Assembly: GCA_024239075.1 (NCBI GenBank)
Contig: JANBVI010000020.1
Span: forward strand, 1-64,000
Direction: 5' to 3'
Source of the DNA: Fischerella sp. CENA71
GTDB taxonomy: Bacteria; Cyanobacteriota; Cyanobacteriia; Cyanobacteriales; Nostocaceae
Length of the DNA: 64,000 nucleotides
This document shows positions 34,456 through 43,537 of this stretch, piece by piece (the first letter of the stretch is position 1; each line of letters opens with the position of its first letter). Made by a program: the position numbers and the translations under genes. The notes beneath the pieces were generated by a model, which saw nothing but the letters and a program-made list of their open reading frames with translations, was not told the DNA's origin and did no database searches.

Positions 34456-34496
34456 AGTTTTTGTCCTCGCTTCTTTCCTGTTAATAGCTTAATACT

Positions 34497-34584
34497 TGTG
34501 ATTGGTCATTTGTCCAAAGTCCAGAGTCCAAAGTCAACAGTTTCTTTGACTAATAACCATTGACAAATGACAATGAACAATTGA
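34497..34584. repeat. Heptamer tandem repeats between ndhS and rodA
   Basis: GGTCATTTGTCCAAAGTCCAGAGTCCAAAGTC-type repeats and the complementary TTGACAAATGACAATGAACA form a degenerate short-tandem-repeat patch. No gene is present. Confidence 0.6.
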
Positions 34585-35898
34585 CTAATATCTTTGCTTT
34601 TGACGAAAATTAGCCACTGACTCGACTATTCCCAGGGCGATGAAGTTTTTCAACATTGCCGAACGCCCGTAACTCATCCAAGGTAAGGGTATTCCTGCCA
34701 CTGGTGCTAAACCAACGTTCATACCAACGTTGACTATCATCTGAAATACGATCATAGACAATACGCCAATAGCCAATAAAGAGCCAAAGTTGTCTTTAGC
34801 GGTTTGGGCGACATGCAATAAGCGCAGGCAAATTAAGCAAAAAACAGCCAATACTACCAAACAGCCAATAAAACCAAATTCTTCACCAACGGCAGAAAAA
34901 ATAAAGTCTGTGTGCTGTTCAGGGACAAAATTGAGTTGGGTCATAGGCCCTTTAAACAGACCCCATCCCCACCATTCTCCAGCACCGATAGCAATGCGGG
35001 ATTGGATTTGGTGATAGGCAGCACCAAGGGGATCAGCATTGGGATTGATAAATGAAGTGAGTCGGTCTTTTTGATATCCCCTTAGCAGGTGGTTCCAAGC
35101 AAATAGTCCTAATTCACCACCAAACATATTCAAACCCCATGCACCGATAGCACTCAAATAATATCGCCGCCAGGGAAGGGTGTGCCAGCCAACAATACCC
35201 ATGATTAAAGACCAAATTAATCCCAATGGCCCTAACTTGATATCTGGCGACAAAGCGATCGCAAAGGGCCAAGGTATGCTAAACAAAATTGCGGCAAAAA
35301 TTGGAGAGATCATCAATATCAGCCAGCCGGGGTTAGCGTTTGCCCAGTACAACATCCCCAAGACGATCGCACCAAACACAAGTGACGTTGCTAAATCTGG
35401 CTGTATAAATACCAATCCCCAAGGAATGGCAGTAATTGCTAAAGCGCGGAAAACATTATCTAAGTTGGAAGCAGTGCGTTTATGTAATAACGCCGCGAGG
35501 GTAATAATCACCCCGATTTTGGCAAATTCTGACGGCTGAATATTAAAACCAAAGATATTGATCCATCGCTGGGCGCCTTTAGCACTGTGACCGACTATCA
35601 TCACTGCGGTGAGGCTGATATTGGTGATTGTATAAGTAATCCAGTGCCATTGCAGCAGATTTTCATAACGCAGACGCGCCAGAAACAGGGCGATGATACA
35701 ACCAATTCCACCAATTAGCCAGTGCCACCACCAATCAGTGAGTCCTTGATTCAATTCCGCACTACGGATCATAATGCCGCCGAATATTGTCAAAGCAACT
35801 GGTAAACACAACAACAACCAGTCCATTTGTTGCCAAGGCTTAAACCAATATTTCCAGCGAATTTGTAAAAATGAAGAACGTGACCTTTTTAACAACAT
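34585..35898 (-). CDS. rodA: Rod shape-determining peptidoglycan polymerase RodA
   Basis: RodA is the SEDS-family glycosyltransferase that polymerises lipid II for lateral wall growth together with a class B PBP. The protein has 437 residues, about ten membrane helices and a cytoplasmic N-terminus. FGFNIQPSEFAKIGVIITLA, IFIQPDLATSLVFGAI-like (here VFIQPDLATSLVFGA), FIFSAVGEEFGFIGCLVVL and the end GIPLPWMSYGRSAMLKNFIA are SEDS signatures. WINIFGFN and QPSE contain the region of the catalytic aspartate loop. The last motif has R where many proteins have GGSS. Transcribed alone; the next upstream gene, mrp, is 200 bases away in the same direction. Confidence 0.92.
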   Translation of the reverse strand: MLLKRSRSSFLQIRWKYWFKPWQQMDWLLLCLPVALTIFGGIMIRSAELNQGLTDWWWHWLIGGIGCIIALFLARLRYENLLQWHWITYTITNISLTAVMIVGHSAKGAQRWINIFGFNIQPSEFAKIGVIITLAALLHKRTASNLDNVFRALAITAIPWGLVFIQPDLATSLVFGAIVLGMLYWANANPGWLILMISPIFAAILFSIPWPFAIALSPDIKLGPLGLIWSLIMGIVGWHTLPWRRYYLSAIGAWGLNMFGGELGLFAWNHLLRGYQKDRLTSFINPNADPLGAAYHQIQSRIAIGAGEWWGWGLFKGPMTQLNFVPEQHTDFIFSAVGEEFGFIGCLVVLAVFCLICLRLLHVAQTAKDNFGSLLAIGVLSMIVFQMIVNVGMNVGLAPVAGIPLPWMSYGRSAMLKNFIALGIVESVANFRQKQRY

Positions 35899-36101
35899 TG
35901 GGCGACTATAGACTTTAGTTTTTAGATTTTAAATTTACTCAGTACTAAAAATCTGTATTCTGATCCGTAGTTTCCTACCTAGACAAAAATTACATTTTTT
36001 AAGTACTCAAGCAGAATTAATTACAGACATTGTCTTCTTGTTCCCTATTCCCTGTTAATAGTTCCCGATCTCCACGAATGAATTTAATTTTGCTTCACTA
36101 C

Positions 36102-37172
36102 TTATGTCAGAGCAGCAACTGATACTTTCGCAGCAATTGCCTGGGCGATCGCTTTGAATGCTTTGGCACTCGCTGAATCTGGGTCGGCTATAACAATGGG
36201 TACACCACTGTCACCACCAATTCTAGTAGAAATCTCTAGAGGTATACATCCCAACAAAGGTACTTCCAATTCTGCTGCTGTTTTAGAGCCACCACCAGAA
36301 CCAAAGATGTCATACTGCTTCTCTGGCATATCTGGAGGAATAAAGTAACTCATGTTTTCAACAATACCCAAGACAGACACATTCATCTGTTGGAACATCC
36401 GCAAACCCTTGCGGGAGTCTAATAAAGCTACAGTTTGCGGTGTCGTTACAATTACTGCTCCTGCCATGGGTACCGCTTGTGTCAATGTTAACTGAGCATC
36501 TCCTGTTCCCGGTGGCATGTCCACAAGTAAATAGTCTAATTCTCCCCATTGCACTTGATAGAGAAACTGACGAATCACACCATTCAGCATCGGACCACGC
36601 CAAATCACGGGTTGATCGCGGTCAATCAAAAAGCCCATTGACACTAGTTTGACGCCATGATTGAAAGCTGGTTCGAGTATTTCCCCTTTTTCAGAAGAAC
36701 GTACTACAATCTGAGCATCAGCCAGACCAAGCATAGTTGGGTCATTGGGACCATAAATATCAGCATCCAACAAACCTACCTTTGCTCCTGCTTGTGCTAG
36801 AGCAACGGCAATATTTACAGCCACCGTACTTTTACCAACGCCACCTTTGCCACTAGATATGGCAATAATGTTCTTGACCCCAATCACACCCGTGCGATCG
36901 GGTAAACTTTTTTGCTGAGGAGTTTCTGCTGTGACTTCTACAAATACATCCGTAACTCCTGGCAGTTTTTTAACCGCTTTTTGACAGTCTTCGACAATGA
37001 ATTCACGTAATGGACAGGCAGGTGTAGTTAGTACCAGTGTAAAACTTACCTTTCCTGCGTCTATTTTGACGTTACGAATCATATTCAATTCCACCAGACT
37101 TTTCCGAAGTTCCGGATCTTGAACTGGTCGCAACACTTCTAAGACTGACTGAGAATCGAGAACATCGTTCAT
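36102..37172 (-). CDS. Mrp/NBP35 family P-loop ATPase (Fe-S carrier)
   Basis: The protein has 356 residues. An N-terminal MIP18/DUF59 domain (VLEVLRPVQDPELRKSLVEL, VLTTPACPLREFI) is followed by a MinD-like ATPase with the deviant Walker A SSGKGGVGKSTVAVNIAVAL (about 106-125), DADIYGPNDPTMLGL and LLVDMPPGTGDAQLTLTQ. Mrp/ApbC proteins hold and transfer Fe-S clusters. The usual C-x-x-C after ENMSYF, used to bridge a cluster between subunits, is absent: here the sequence is ENMSYFIPPDMPEKQYDIFG. Loss of that motif is seen in some cyanobacterial members, and cluster binding would then need other ligands (C-terminal cysteines are also lacking). Confidence 0.9.
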   Translation of the reverse strand: MNDVLDSQSVLEVLRPVQDPELRKSLVELNMIRNVKIDAGKVSFTLVLTTPACPLREFIVEDCQKAVKKLPGVTDVFVEVTAETPQQKSLPDRTGVIGVKNIIAISSGKGGVGKSTVAVNIAVALAQAGAKVGLLDADIYGPNDPTMLGLADAQIVVRSSEKGEILEPAFNHGVKLVSMGFLIDRDQPVIWRGPMLNGVIRQFLYQVQWGELDYLLVDMPPGTGDAQLTLTQAVPMAGAVIVTTPQTVALLDSRKGLRMFQQMNVSVLGIVENMSYFIPPDMPEKQYDIFGSGGGSKTAAELEVPLLGCIPLEISTRIGGDSGVPIVIADPDSASAKAFKAIAQAIAAKVSVAALT

Positions 37173-37251
37173 AATTTATTTCACACTTACTGCCGCAATA
37201 ATTTTTAACAAACTGTAATGATTGGCTACTTGCATCTTAACTTTCTAAGGC

Positions 37252-37470
37252 GATCGGGGATTGGGGATCAGGGATCGGGGAGTGGATTGGGGATCGGGGA
37301 TCAGGGATCGGGGATCGGGGATTGGGGATCGGGGATCGGGGATTGGGGATCGGGGATCGGGGATCGGGGAGTGTGGGGAGAATTATTTAACAAGTTTCTT
37401 CCCAATGCCCAATGCCCGATGCCCTTTCCCTGATCCCCAATCCCCAATCCCCAATCCCCAATGCCCCATT
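37252..37470. repeat. G-rich 9-16 base tandem repeats with C-rich mirror
   Basis: GGGGATCGGGGATTGGGGAT-type units run from about 37252 to 37372. After a short spacer, CCCCAATCCCCAATCCCCAA runs from about 37434 to 37470. The two arms are complementary, so the region can form a long hairpin, and the G-tracts of four could form quadruplex structures. It separates mrp from the convergently placed end of the SRPBCC gene. Confidence 0.85.
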
Positions 37471-37471
37471 C

Positions 37472-37996
37472 CTAAAAATCAAAACAACTATCGTTCAGAG
37501 ATTTTCTCTTTCTTGTAACTACTGGCAGTGTGCCTTTTTCTACTGCCTCAATCAAGGCTTTGGCAACGCGATCAGTATAAGGACGAGAAAATAGCCAAAT
37601 CAATGGTGATAACCAACCACGTAATGTTACAGAATACGACAAATAACTACCACAAACTGTAGACTCTATTTTGTAACTTACTCGTTCTTCAACACCGGGA
37701 ATTGCCATTATTCTGATGCTCAATAATTCTCTAGGGTTGACACGCTCAACAAAAATACGTATTGGAATGGGTGATAAGCGTGTGACTGCTTGGTAAATGA
37801 GTCCAGGTTTGGGTACAAGTCCATAGGGAACATTGGTACTCTTGAGTAGTGGATGCCAGGAGACATCTGCCAAGTTCACTAGCTTTTGCCACAGTTCATC
37901 AACAGAAGCAGAACTGATCTCCCGATATGTTCGCACCAGAGTCGCGCAAAACCAACGACGTTTGCGCTGGATGAATTTAGACAACCAAGCTCGCAT
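37472..37996 (-). CDS. SRPBCC (START-like) family protein
   Basis: The protein has 174 residues from ATG 37996. This start is chosen because GAGGAGAT lies just upstream; the frame is open for another 63 codons, but these are translated tandem repeat. The pattern LVRTYREISSASVDELWQKL, WHPLLKSTNVPYGLVPKPGL and the beta strands ending VTLRGWLSPLIWLFSRPYTD, plus a long C-terminal helix, fit an SRPBCC hydrophobic-ligand-binding fold. No signal peptide. The ligand is unknown. It is bracketed on both sides by G/C-rich repeats of one family. Confidence 0.75.
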   Translation of the reverse strand: MRAWLSKFIQRKRRWFCATLVRTYREISSASVDELWQKLVNLADVSWHPLLKSTNVPYGLVPKPGLIYQAVTRLSPIPIRIFVERVNPRELLSIRIMAIPGVEERVSYKIESTVCGSYLSYSVTLRGWLSPLIWLFSRPYTDRVAKALIEAVEKGTLPVVTRKRKSLNDSCFDF

Positions 37997-38040
37997 TTTT
38001 TTTATCTCCTCGCTACACGCTTTTTGGTAACTCTGGCATA

Positions 38041-38200
38041 TTGGGGATCGGGGATCGGGGATCGGGGATTGGGGATTGGGAAGAGACTTGTTAAATAATT
38101 CCCCTTGTCTCCCTTGTTCCCCTTGTCTCCCTCCCTTGTCCCCCGTGTCCCCCGTGTCTCCCTTGTCTTCCCACACTCCAAGCACACCCCACTCTCCCTT
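38041..38200. repeat. GGGGATC/CCCTTGTCTC repeat patch
   Basis: GGGGATCGGGGATCGGGGAT from 38042 is followed by pyrimidine-rich units (CCCTTGTCTCCCTTGTTCCC, 38101-38170). It is the upstream counterpart of the array at 37252-37470 and generates spurious frames on both strands. Confidence 0.8.
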
Positions 38201-38649
38201 ATCTTTCTTGCCTCACAGTCTTCGTTTCATTGAAACTTTTGATGTCTTAGGTAAAACCAGCGATATAAACCATTTTTTCTATTTTTTATAAATATATTAA
38301 TCAGTGTCTAATGTCTTCCTACCTACTGCGGAAATGCACAGAAAAAATGGTGTTTAATTATACAGTTTTTATTTTTGATATGTTGGTTTCGACTTATAAA
38401 ACTTCAGTTGCTTACATAACTAAGTAAAAAGTTTATTAATCAGCCTTTATAAGTACATAACTTTTGCATTGCTTGGGTTTTGTGTTTTATAGCGATTACA
38501 TTTAAGATTAAAAATACTGGTATTTTTATTTACCTAAACTGCTTGAAATTTCTCTGACAAGATTGTCTCATGAATTTTTGTAACAATTTACATGAGCTTT
38601 TGCTTACAACTAAAGATAAAAATGTGTTTTTTCTTTACATTTAATTCTT
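38201..38649. other. Gene-free AT-rich stretch
   Basis: No gene is seen. It is AT-rich with stops in all frames and presumably includes the promoter for the small ORF at 38650 or for hemF. I could not identify a specific operator. Confidence 0.4.
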
Positions 38650-38880
38650 ATGGCTTCTTACCTTTCAAATTGGTCTATTAATTTGCTCTGGCTAAGTATA
38701 TATACCAAAAAATTTCCACATAGAAAAGAATTTGAAAAAAAATCAATCAATATACAAGCCTATACGCATTTGAGGGACAATAACTCTAGTCAAACTGACG
38801 CATTGCCAAAATGCTTGATTCTCTGGAAAAAAGCAAGTTGGGCATTTTTAGGCGGATTTTTAGTTGCCGTGCATTTTTAG
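38650..38880 (+). CDS. Possible small hydrophobic-ended protein
   Basis: This is a 76-codon frame from ATG 38650, 48 bases before hemF on the same strand. It reads MASYLSNWSINLLWLSIYTK at the start and ends KKASWAFLGGFLVAVHF, a plausible single membrane helix. There is no recognised family and no clear ribosome binding site, so it may be a chance frame in an AT-rich leader. If real it would be co-transcribed with hemF. Confidence 0.3.
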   Translation: MASYLSNWSINLLWLSIYTKKFPHRKEFEKKSINIQAYTHLRDNNSSQTDALPKCLILWKKASWAFLGGFLVAVHF

Positions 38881-38928
38881 TAAAAAAATAGTTGTTCTTT
38901 GCAAACTGTAATTTAGGTCGTTGAACTT

Positions 38929-39978
38929 ATGATGACAAACTCCCAAAGCCCAACTTTGCCAATAGAATCATCTACTTGTTTACCCCCGACTGATGCTAAA
39001 ACTAGGGTCAGTCAGTTCATGAAACAGTTACAAGACGAAATTACACAAGCTTTGGAAAAATTGGATGGTGTAGGGAAGTTTCAAGAAGATTCTTGGGAAA
39101 GACCAGAAGGAGGTGGGGGGCGATCGCGTGTAATGAGTGAAGGCGCTATCTTTGAACAAGGTGGTGTAAATTTTTCTGAAGTTTGGGGTTCCCATTTGCC
39201 ACCTTCAATCTTAGCCCAACGTCCAGAAGCGGCAGGACACGGTTTTTATGCAACTGGTACTTCTATGGTGTTGCATCCCCGTAATCCTTATGTACCCACT
39301 GTTCATCTTAATTATCGTTACTTTGAAGCTGGCCCGGTATGGTGGTTTGGTGGTGGTGCTGACCTTACACCCTATTATCCATTTGCGGAAGATGCTAGTC
39401 ATTTCCATAAAACTTTCAAGCAAGCTTGTGATGCTCATCACTCAGAGTATTACCCAGTATTTAAACGCTGGTGTGATGAATATTTTTATTTAAAGCACCG
39501 CGGTGAGACACGGGGTGTTGGTGGTCTATTTTTTGATTATCAAGATGGCCAACAAGGTGTTTTGTATCGTGGTCCCCATACAGATGGTGAGGCGGCTAAG
39601 TACAGCAATCAAGTAGGGACTATTAAATCCCGCAGTTGGGAAGATTTATTTGCTTTTGTGCAAAGTTGTGGTGGAGCTTTTTTACCTGCATATGTGCCTA
39701 TTGCCGAACGCCGACACACAATAGAATATGGCGATCGCGAACGCAATTTTCAACTATACCGTCGAGGACGATATGTTGAATTTAACTTGGTTTATGACCG
39801 AGGTACAATCTTTGGGCTACAAACCAACGGACGCACAGAATCAATTTTGATGTCTCTACCACCATTGGTACGTTGGGAATACGGCTACAAACCAGAACCA
39901 AATACACCCGAAGCGGAGTTATACGAAACCTTCCTCAAACCCCAAGATTGGATAAACTGGACACCAAGCCACACGTAA
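38929..39978 (+). CDS. hemF: Oxygen-dependent coproporphyrinogen III oxidase
   Basis: HemF oxidatively decarboxylates coproporphyrinogen III to protoporphyrinogen IX, on the route to haem, chlorophyll and bilins. The protein has 349 residues. Signatures are [67 protein letters not shown] and the C-terminal [20 protein letters not shown]. The first ~45 residues are a loose extension. An ATG three bases later (38932) is an equivalent start. It is a single copy in the window with no biosynthetic neighbours. Confidence 0.96.
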   Translation: MMTNSQSPTLPIESSTCLPPTDAKTRVSQFMKQLQDEITQALEKLDGVGKFQEDSWERPEGGGGRSRVMSEGAIFEQGGVNFSEVWGSHLPPSILAQRPEAAGHGFYATGTSMVLHPRNPYVPTVHLNYRYFEAGPVWWFGGGADLTPYYPFAEDASHFHKTFKQACDAHHSEYYPVFKRWCDEYFYLKHRGETRGVGGLFFDYQDGQQGVLYRGPHTDGEAAKYSNQVGTIKSRSWEDLFAFVQSCGGAFLPAYVPIAERRHTIEYGDRERNFQLYRRGRYVEFNLVYDRGTIFGLQTNGRTESILMSLPPLVRWEYGYKPEPNTPEAELYETFLKPQDWINWTPSHT

Positions 39979-40206
39979 AAATTGTGAGTTAAACTACTAG
40001 AGGTAAGTAGTTAGTGGATAGTAGATAGTCGATAGTGGTTATTGAGTTGTAAAATAATTAACCAGTAAATCCTGTATGGGCGTAGACGCGCTCTCTTGCG
40101 CCTTCAAGGCAAAGTACGGCTGTACTCTCTTAAAAAGCCGTAGGGTGCGTCTATGCCCCTACTAACTACTAACTAGTAGATTTCGACAAAGCCAAGGGGA
40201 GGCAAT

Positions 40207-40575
40207 GTGATAGACATCGATCAAAAAACTTATACAACCCAAGACGGCAATACTGTTATTGTCTTAACACCTACAGGTCGCTTGGATATCACCACAGCAT
40301 GGCAATTTCGTTTGAAATTGCAGGAATGTATTTCTAAATTTAGTCGTCATGTAGTTGTAAATCTTGGTCAAGTCAATTTTATTGACAGTTCTGGTTTAAC
40401 TTCTTTGGTAGCAGGAATGCGCGATGCTGACAAAGTTAAGGGTAGTTTCCGTATTTGTAATGTTCACCCAGAAGCCAAACTGGTTTTTGAAGTGACAATG
40501 ATGGATACGGTGTTTGAAATCTTTGAAACTGAGCAGGAAGCTTTAGAAGGTGTACCTCGTAGCATCGCCAGCTAA
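40207..40575 (+). CDS. STAS domain anti-sigma factor antagonist
   Basis: This 122-residue single-domain STAS protein is of the SpoIIAA/RsbV type. LTPTGRLDITTAWQFRLKLQ, then VVVNLGQVNFIDSSGLTSLV contains the conserved serine (DSSGL) that partner kinases phosphorylate. The start is GTG 40207 with GGGGAGG 4-10 bases upstream. No anti-sigma kinase or PP2C phosphatase is adjacent. It probably acts in a partner-switching pathway with components elsewhere. Confidence 0.9.
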   Translation: MIDIDQKTYTTQDGNTVIVLTPTGRLDITTAWQFRLKLQECISKFSRHVVVNLGQVNFIDSSGLTSLVAGMRDADKVKGSFRICNVHPEAKLVFEVTMMDTVFEIFETEQEALEGVPRSIAS

Positions 40576-40637
40576 ATAAGTTGGAAAAAATAAACTTAAC
40601 TAGTTGGGGTCGTCATTTATCAAAAGTCATTTGTCAT

Positions 40638-41246
40638 TTAATTTTGAATTTGGGATTGTTCTCGCTTGGTGTAGCGATAAGGTCCCATAATCGCTCCCCA
40701 AGTTGCACTACCAGTGTTAGGATCAATTCCTTTATCGTAAGTTTTCAACTCTTGTTGAGAAACTTCAAATCCCAGGGAAACTTGTATGGTGTTACCTGCA
40801 TAACTAAAGCAGCAACGAGTGTTTGCAGGTGCGATCGCAGTGAATTTATATTGGTTGGGAGCTAATGTTTCTTGACTGATGTTAAGAACGCAATCAGGTA
40901 ACAAATCCAATTTATCAGGTGTCAGGGTTTGAAGTAACGAAGGGTTTCGACCAGCACCACGTAAAGCTGTTGGGTCTTTAGGCATGTAGTATTGTACTTT
41001 GAGAGGGGTATTGTGATCATGCCCAGATGTGAGCCGCATGATTCTTTGGCGATAGGGTTGGTCTAATTTAACAATATTGGCTTGTTCAGCAAACAAGGTA
41101 ATACTGTCTTCTGAAAATAGAGGTATAGGTATTTGCCACAAACGTAAGTGGACATACCAAGCAGGTTCTGCTAAAGCTTGTTCTCTATTGTCAAATTCAC
41201 CTGCTAGATATTGAGCTAAGGCTATTAACTCTGGTGAAGAAGTCAT
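40638..41246 (-). CDS. cpcT: Phycobiliprotein lyase CpcT
   Basis: CpcT/CpeT lyases attach phycocyanobilin to Cys-153/155 of the beta subunit of phycocyanin. This 202-residue protein matches the family: LAQYLAGEFDNREQALAEPA, WYVHLRLWQIPIPLF, QPYRQRIMRL and the C-terminal VSLGFEVSQQELKTYDKGID followed by WGAIMGPYRYTKR. The length is normal. It is transcribed alone, convergent with the STAS gene. It shows that the organism has phycobilisomes. Confidence 0.92.
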   Translation of the reverse strand: MTSSPELIALAQYLAGEFDNREQALAEPAWYVHLRLWQIPIPLFSEDSITLFAEQANIVKLDQPYRQRIMRLTSGHDHNTPLKVQYYMPKDPTALRGAGRNPSLLQTLTPDKLDLLPDCVLNISQETLAPNQYKFTAIAPANTRCCFSYAGNTIQVSLGFEVSQQELKTYDKGIDPNTGSATWGAIMGPYRYTKREQSQIQN

Positions 41247-41409
41247 GGAATTTTGGATTTTAGATTTTAGATTTTAGCTTAACCGAATCAGTACCCAATC
41301 CCCAATCCCTGATCCCCAACCCTCGATCCCCTCAAAACCCAAACTTGGCAAAGTGACCTGGAAGCGAGAAAATAAACATACGTCGCCCTAAAATATTGAA
41401 ATTTTTTTT

Positions 41410-42117
41410 GTGAATAACGTTCGTACTGTATCAGATACAAAGCGCACTTTCCATACTCTCCACACCCGACCGATTAACACCATTTATCGGAGAGTGGTAG
41501 AGGAATTGATGGTAGAAATGCACCTGCTCGCAGTAAATATTGATTTCAGCTATAACCCAATTTTTGCTTTGGGCGTCGTTACTTGCTTCGACCGATTTAT
41601 GCAAGGTTATCAACCTGAATCGGACAAGGAATCGATATTTAACGCCCTACTGCGATCAATAGAAGCAGATCCGCAAATCTATAAACAGGATGCTCAACGT
41701 TTGCAAGAGATAGCAAAAAGTCTGCCACGCCAAGATTTAATTGCTACTTTAAGCCAACAAACTCAGTTAAATAGAGATGCTGACTTACAATCCCATTTGC
41801 AAGCGATCGCCGATAATCCTAAATTTAAATACAATCGTTTGTTTGCGATCGGTTTATTCTCTTTGTTAGAACTGTCAGATCCAGAACTAGTCAAAGACGA
41901 AAAACAACGCACTGAAGCACTCAAATCCATTGCAGCCGGCTTACATTTATCTGATGACAAACTCAATAAAGATTTGGAACTTTATCGTTCCAACTTAGAT
42001 AAAATGACCCAAGCATTGGTAGTAATGGCAGATATGCTCTCAGCTGATCGCAAAAAACGTGAGCAACGTAGTCAACAATCTAGTACTACAGTTACCCCTC
42101 CAACTACTAGCGAATAA
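41410..42117 (+). CDS. thf1: Photosystem II biogenesis protein Psp29 (Thf1)
   Basis: Psp29/Thf1 is involved in PSII repair, FtsH protease stability and thylakoid formation. The protein has 235 residues, mostly helical: VSDTKRTFHTLHTRPINTIY, then VVEELMVEMHLLAVNIDFSY and FALGVVTCFDRFMQGYQPES. A C-terminal coiled coil and a Thr/Pro-rich tail close it. The start is GTG 41410. No close partners. Confidence 0.94.
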   Translation: MNNVRTVSDTKRTFHTLHTRPINTIYRRVVEELMVEMHLLAVNIDFSYNPIFALGVVTCFDRFMQGYQPESDKESIFNALLRSIEADPQIYKQDAQRLQEIAKSLPRQDLIATLSQQTQLNRDADLQSHLQAIADNPKFKYNRLFAIGLFSLLELSDPELVKDEKQRTEALKSIAAGLHLSDDKLNKDLELYRSNLDKMTQALVVMADMLSADRKKREQRSQQSSTTVTPPTTSE

Positions 42118-42129
42118 ATTACGTTGATT

Positions 42130-42186
42130 GTTGTAAATACGTGCCAATAGCGCTGTCGTGCATGGCTTCGCTAAGGCACGTCTCTA
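42130..42186. repeat. Palindromic ACGTGCC...GGCACGTCT repeat, left copy
   Basis: TACGTGCCAATAGCGCTGTC, then GTGCATGGCTTCGCTAAGGC and ACGTCTC, has inverted ends (ACGTGCC/GGCACGT). A similar ~50-base sequence occurs in opposite orientation at 42726-42779, so the two copies bracket the holin-like gene. Confidence 0.75.
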
Positions 42187-42558
42187 CTAACTATTTAATG
42201 GCAAAATAGTATAAATTATCTTCATCACTATCGAGAGTGTTAGCGCTCCTAAAATTGCGCTCCAAATTCCAAAACGTAAGCGAAATCCTTGTACTAAATA
42301 TGCTGCTATTCCAAAGCAGATTACTGTAATTAAAAATGAGAAAAATCCATCAAGCCATCCAAATGTTAAGATATTTGGTAGCTTGAATGTAAACTCTAGT
42401 ATTGGTCTAACTAATGCTGTCACAATTCCAAATACAGCAGCAGAAACCAAAGTTTTTTGAGGAGTATCAATTTCTACTCCGATAAAAGGTACTTTACTAA
42501 TAATGTAAAAGCTCGCAGCTACTACTAACCAAGCAATAAAAAGCGATACGATATTCAT
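42187..42558 (-). CDS. Phage-holin-family (YvlD-like) four-helix membrane protein
   Basis: The protein has about 123 residues with four membrane helices: NIVSLFIAWLVVAASFYIIS, VSAAVFGIVTALVRPILEF, FFSFLITVICFGIAAYLVQG and the last GIWSAILGALTLSIVMKII. The pattern FG-x-V-x-A-L-V-R-P-I is that of the 'phage holin family' DUF (YvlD type), found in many non-phage contexts. The start is ATG 42558, or GTG 42564. Despite the family name nothing phage-like lies nearby. Function unknown. Confidence 0.8.
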   Translation of the reverse strand: MNIVSLFIAWLVVAASFYIISKVPFIGVEIDTPQKTLVSAAVFGIVTALVRPILEFTFKLPNILTFGWLDGFFSFLITVICFGIAAYLVQGFRLRFGIWSAILGALTLSIVMKIIYTILPLNS

Positions 42559-42725
42559 TGCCACAACCCTTAAGACTTGAATGGCGATTTGTCAAAAAAA
42601 GGCAAAAAGATTTATTCGGTTGATGTGGAGAAACAAACCGAAAATGAAGCTTTAATTTGTAAGTTAGCAGAAAAACTTTAACTAGCGAAAATTTATTTTA
42701 GATATCTTTAGGTTTGGAAATGTAA

Positions 42726-42779
42726 TAGACGTATGTTAGCGAAGCCATGGGCGACAGCGCTATTCGCACGTCTATTAAC
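42726..42779. repeat. Palindromic repeat, right copy (inverted)
   Basis: TAGACGTATGTTAGCGAAGC, then CATGGGCGACAGCGCTATTC and GCACGTCTATT is the inverted counterpart of the copy at 42130-42186 with several substitutions. Its own ends (AGACGT/ACGTCT) also pair. Confidence 0.75.
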
Positions 42780-42786
42780 TTCATAT

Positions 42787-43428
42787 TTAGGGAGCAGAAT
42801 TTGTCTTACCTGGCGCTGTGGGTTGTTGAGGAGAAATACCAGTGTTAGACTGACCAGGTGCAACAGGAAAGGGAACGGAATTAGGAATAGCAGGAGAGTT
42901 GAGGTTAAGCTCACCTTGAGGATTGAAAGGAGTAACTGGTGCTGCGCCAGGGTTAACTGGAAAAGAGGGAGGATTCAGAGGTGAAGAATTAGCGGGCTTG
43001 TCTGAAGAGCCTGGTATGATTCCCAAAGATACGCGATCGCCTCCTACTTGTCGTAGCAAATCTAATAATTCTACGACATCGTTATAAGTTGCGGAACGAG
43101 AAGCATTGAGTACTAAAACACCATTGGGATTTCTCTGTAAATAATTTCTTAAAATCCCTGCTAGCTGTTCGCGTTGAATCGGTTGTTTTTCTACATAGGT
43201 TTGACCAACAGCATCAATAGTTACAGGTAAAATGTTTTGGTTTGGCGAAGCATTGATATTACCTGCTGCTGCGGAACTGGCTTTAGGTAAGTCAACATTA
43301 ATTGCTTGCTGGCGAGTAAATTGTAAAGATGCCAAGATGAAAAATGTCAAAATGCAAAAAATGACATCAATTAAAGGAATGATCTGAACTTGAGCATCTT
43401 CAATTGGAGCATGTAAATTAATTTTCAT
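42787..43428 (-). CDS. ExbD/TolR-type energy transducer subunit
   Basis: The protein has 213 residues. One N-terminal membrane helix contains the proton-carrying aspartate (VQIIPLIDVIFCILTFFILA), followed by the periplasmic TolR/ExbD domain (INVDLPKASSA, LAGILRNYLQRNPNGVLVLN, YNDVVELLDLLRQVGGDRVS). The last ~75 residues form a long Pro/Asn/Gly-rich tail (SPLNPPSFPVNPGAAP...) that is unusual for the family, which normally ends soon after 'VSLGI'. It pairs with the ExbB-like gene upstream, 109 bases away, to use the proton gradient for outer-membrane work. Confidence 0.88.
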   Translation of the reverse strand: MKINLHAPIEDAQVQIIPLIDVIFCILTFFILASLQFTRQQAINVDLPKASSAAAGNINASPNQNILPVTIDAVGQTYVEKQPIQREQLAGILRNYLQRNPNGVLVLNASRSATYNDVVELLDLLRQVGGDRVSLGIIPGSSDKPANSSPLNPPSFPVNPGAAPVTPFNPQGELNLNSPAIPNSVPFPVAPGQSNTGISPQQPTAPGKTNSAP

Positions 43429-43537
43429 ATTGTTTGGCGTTAAGACGGTAATTAGTAATTGCTGATTATTTCATGGCTTATAGTTGATGGTTGATTGTTC
43501 CGCAAACAAACAACAAACAACCAACAACATACATAAC

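Noticed and set aside
42187-42558. Prophage or lysis gene, suggested by the holin family name
   Set aside because: No other phage genes are near and the YvlD-like family is common in non-phage contexts.
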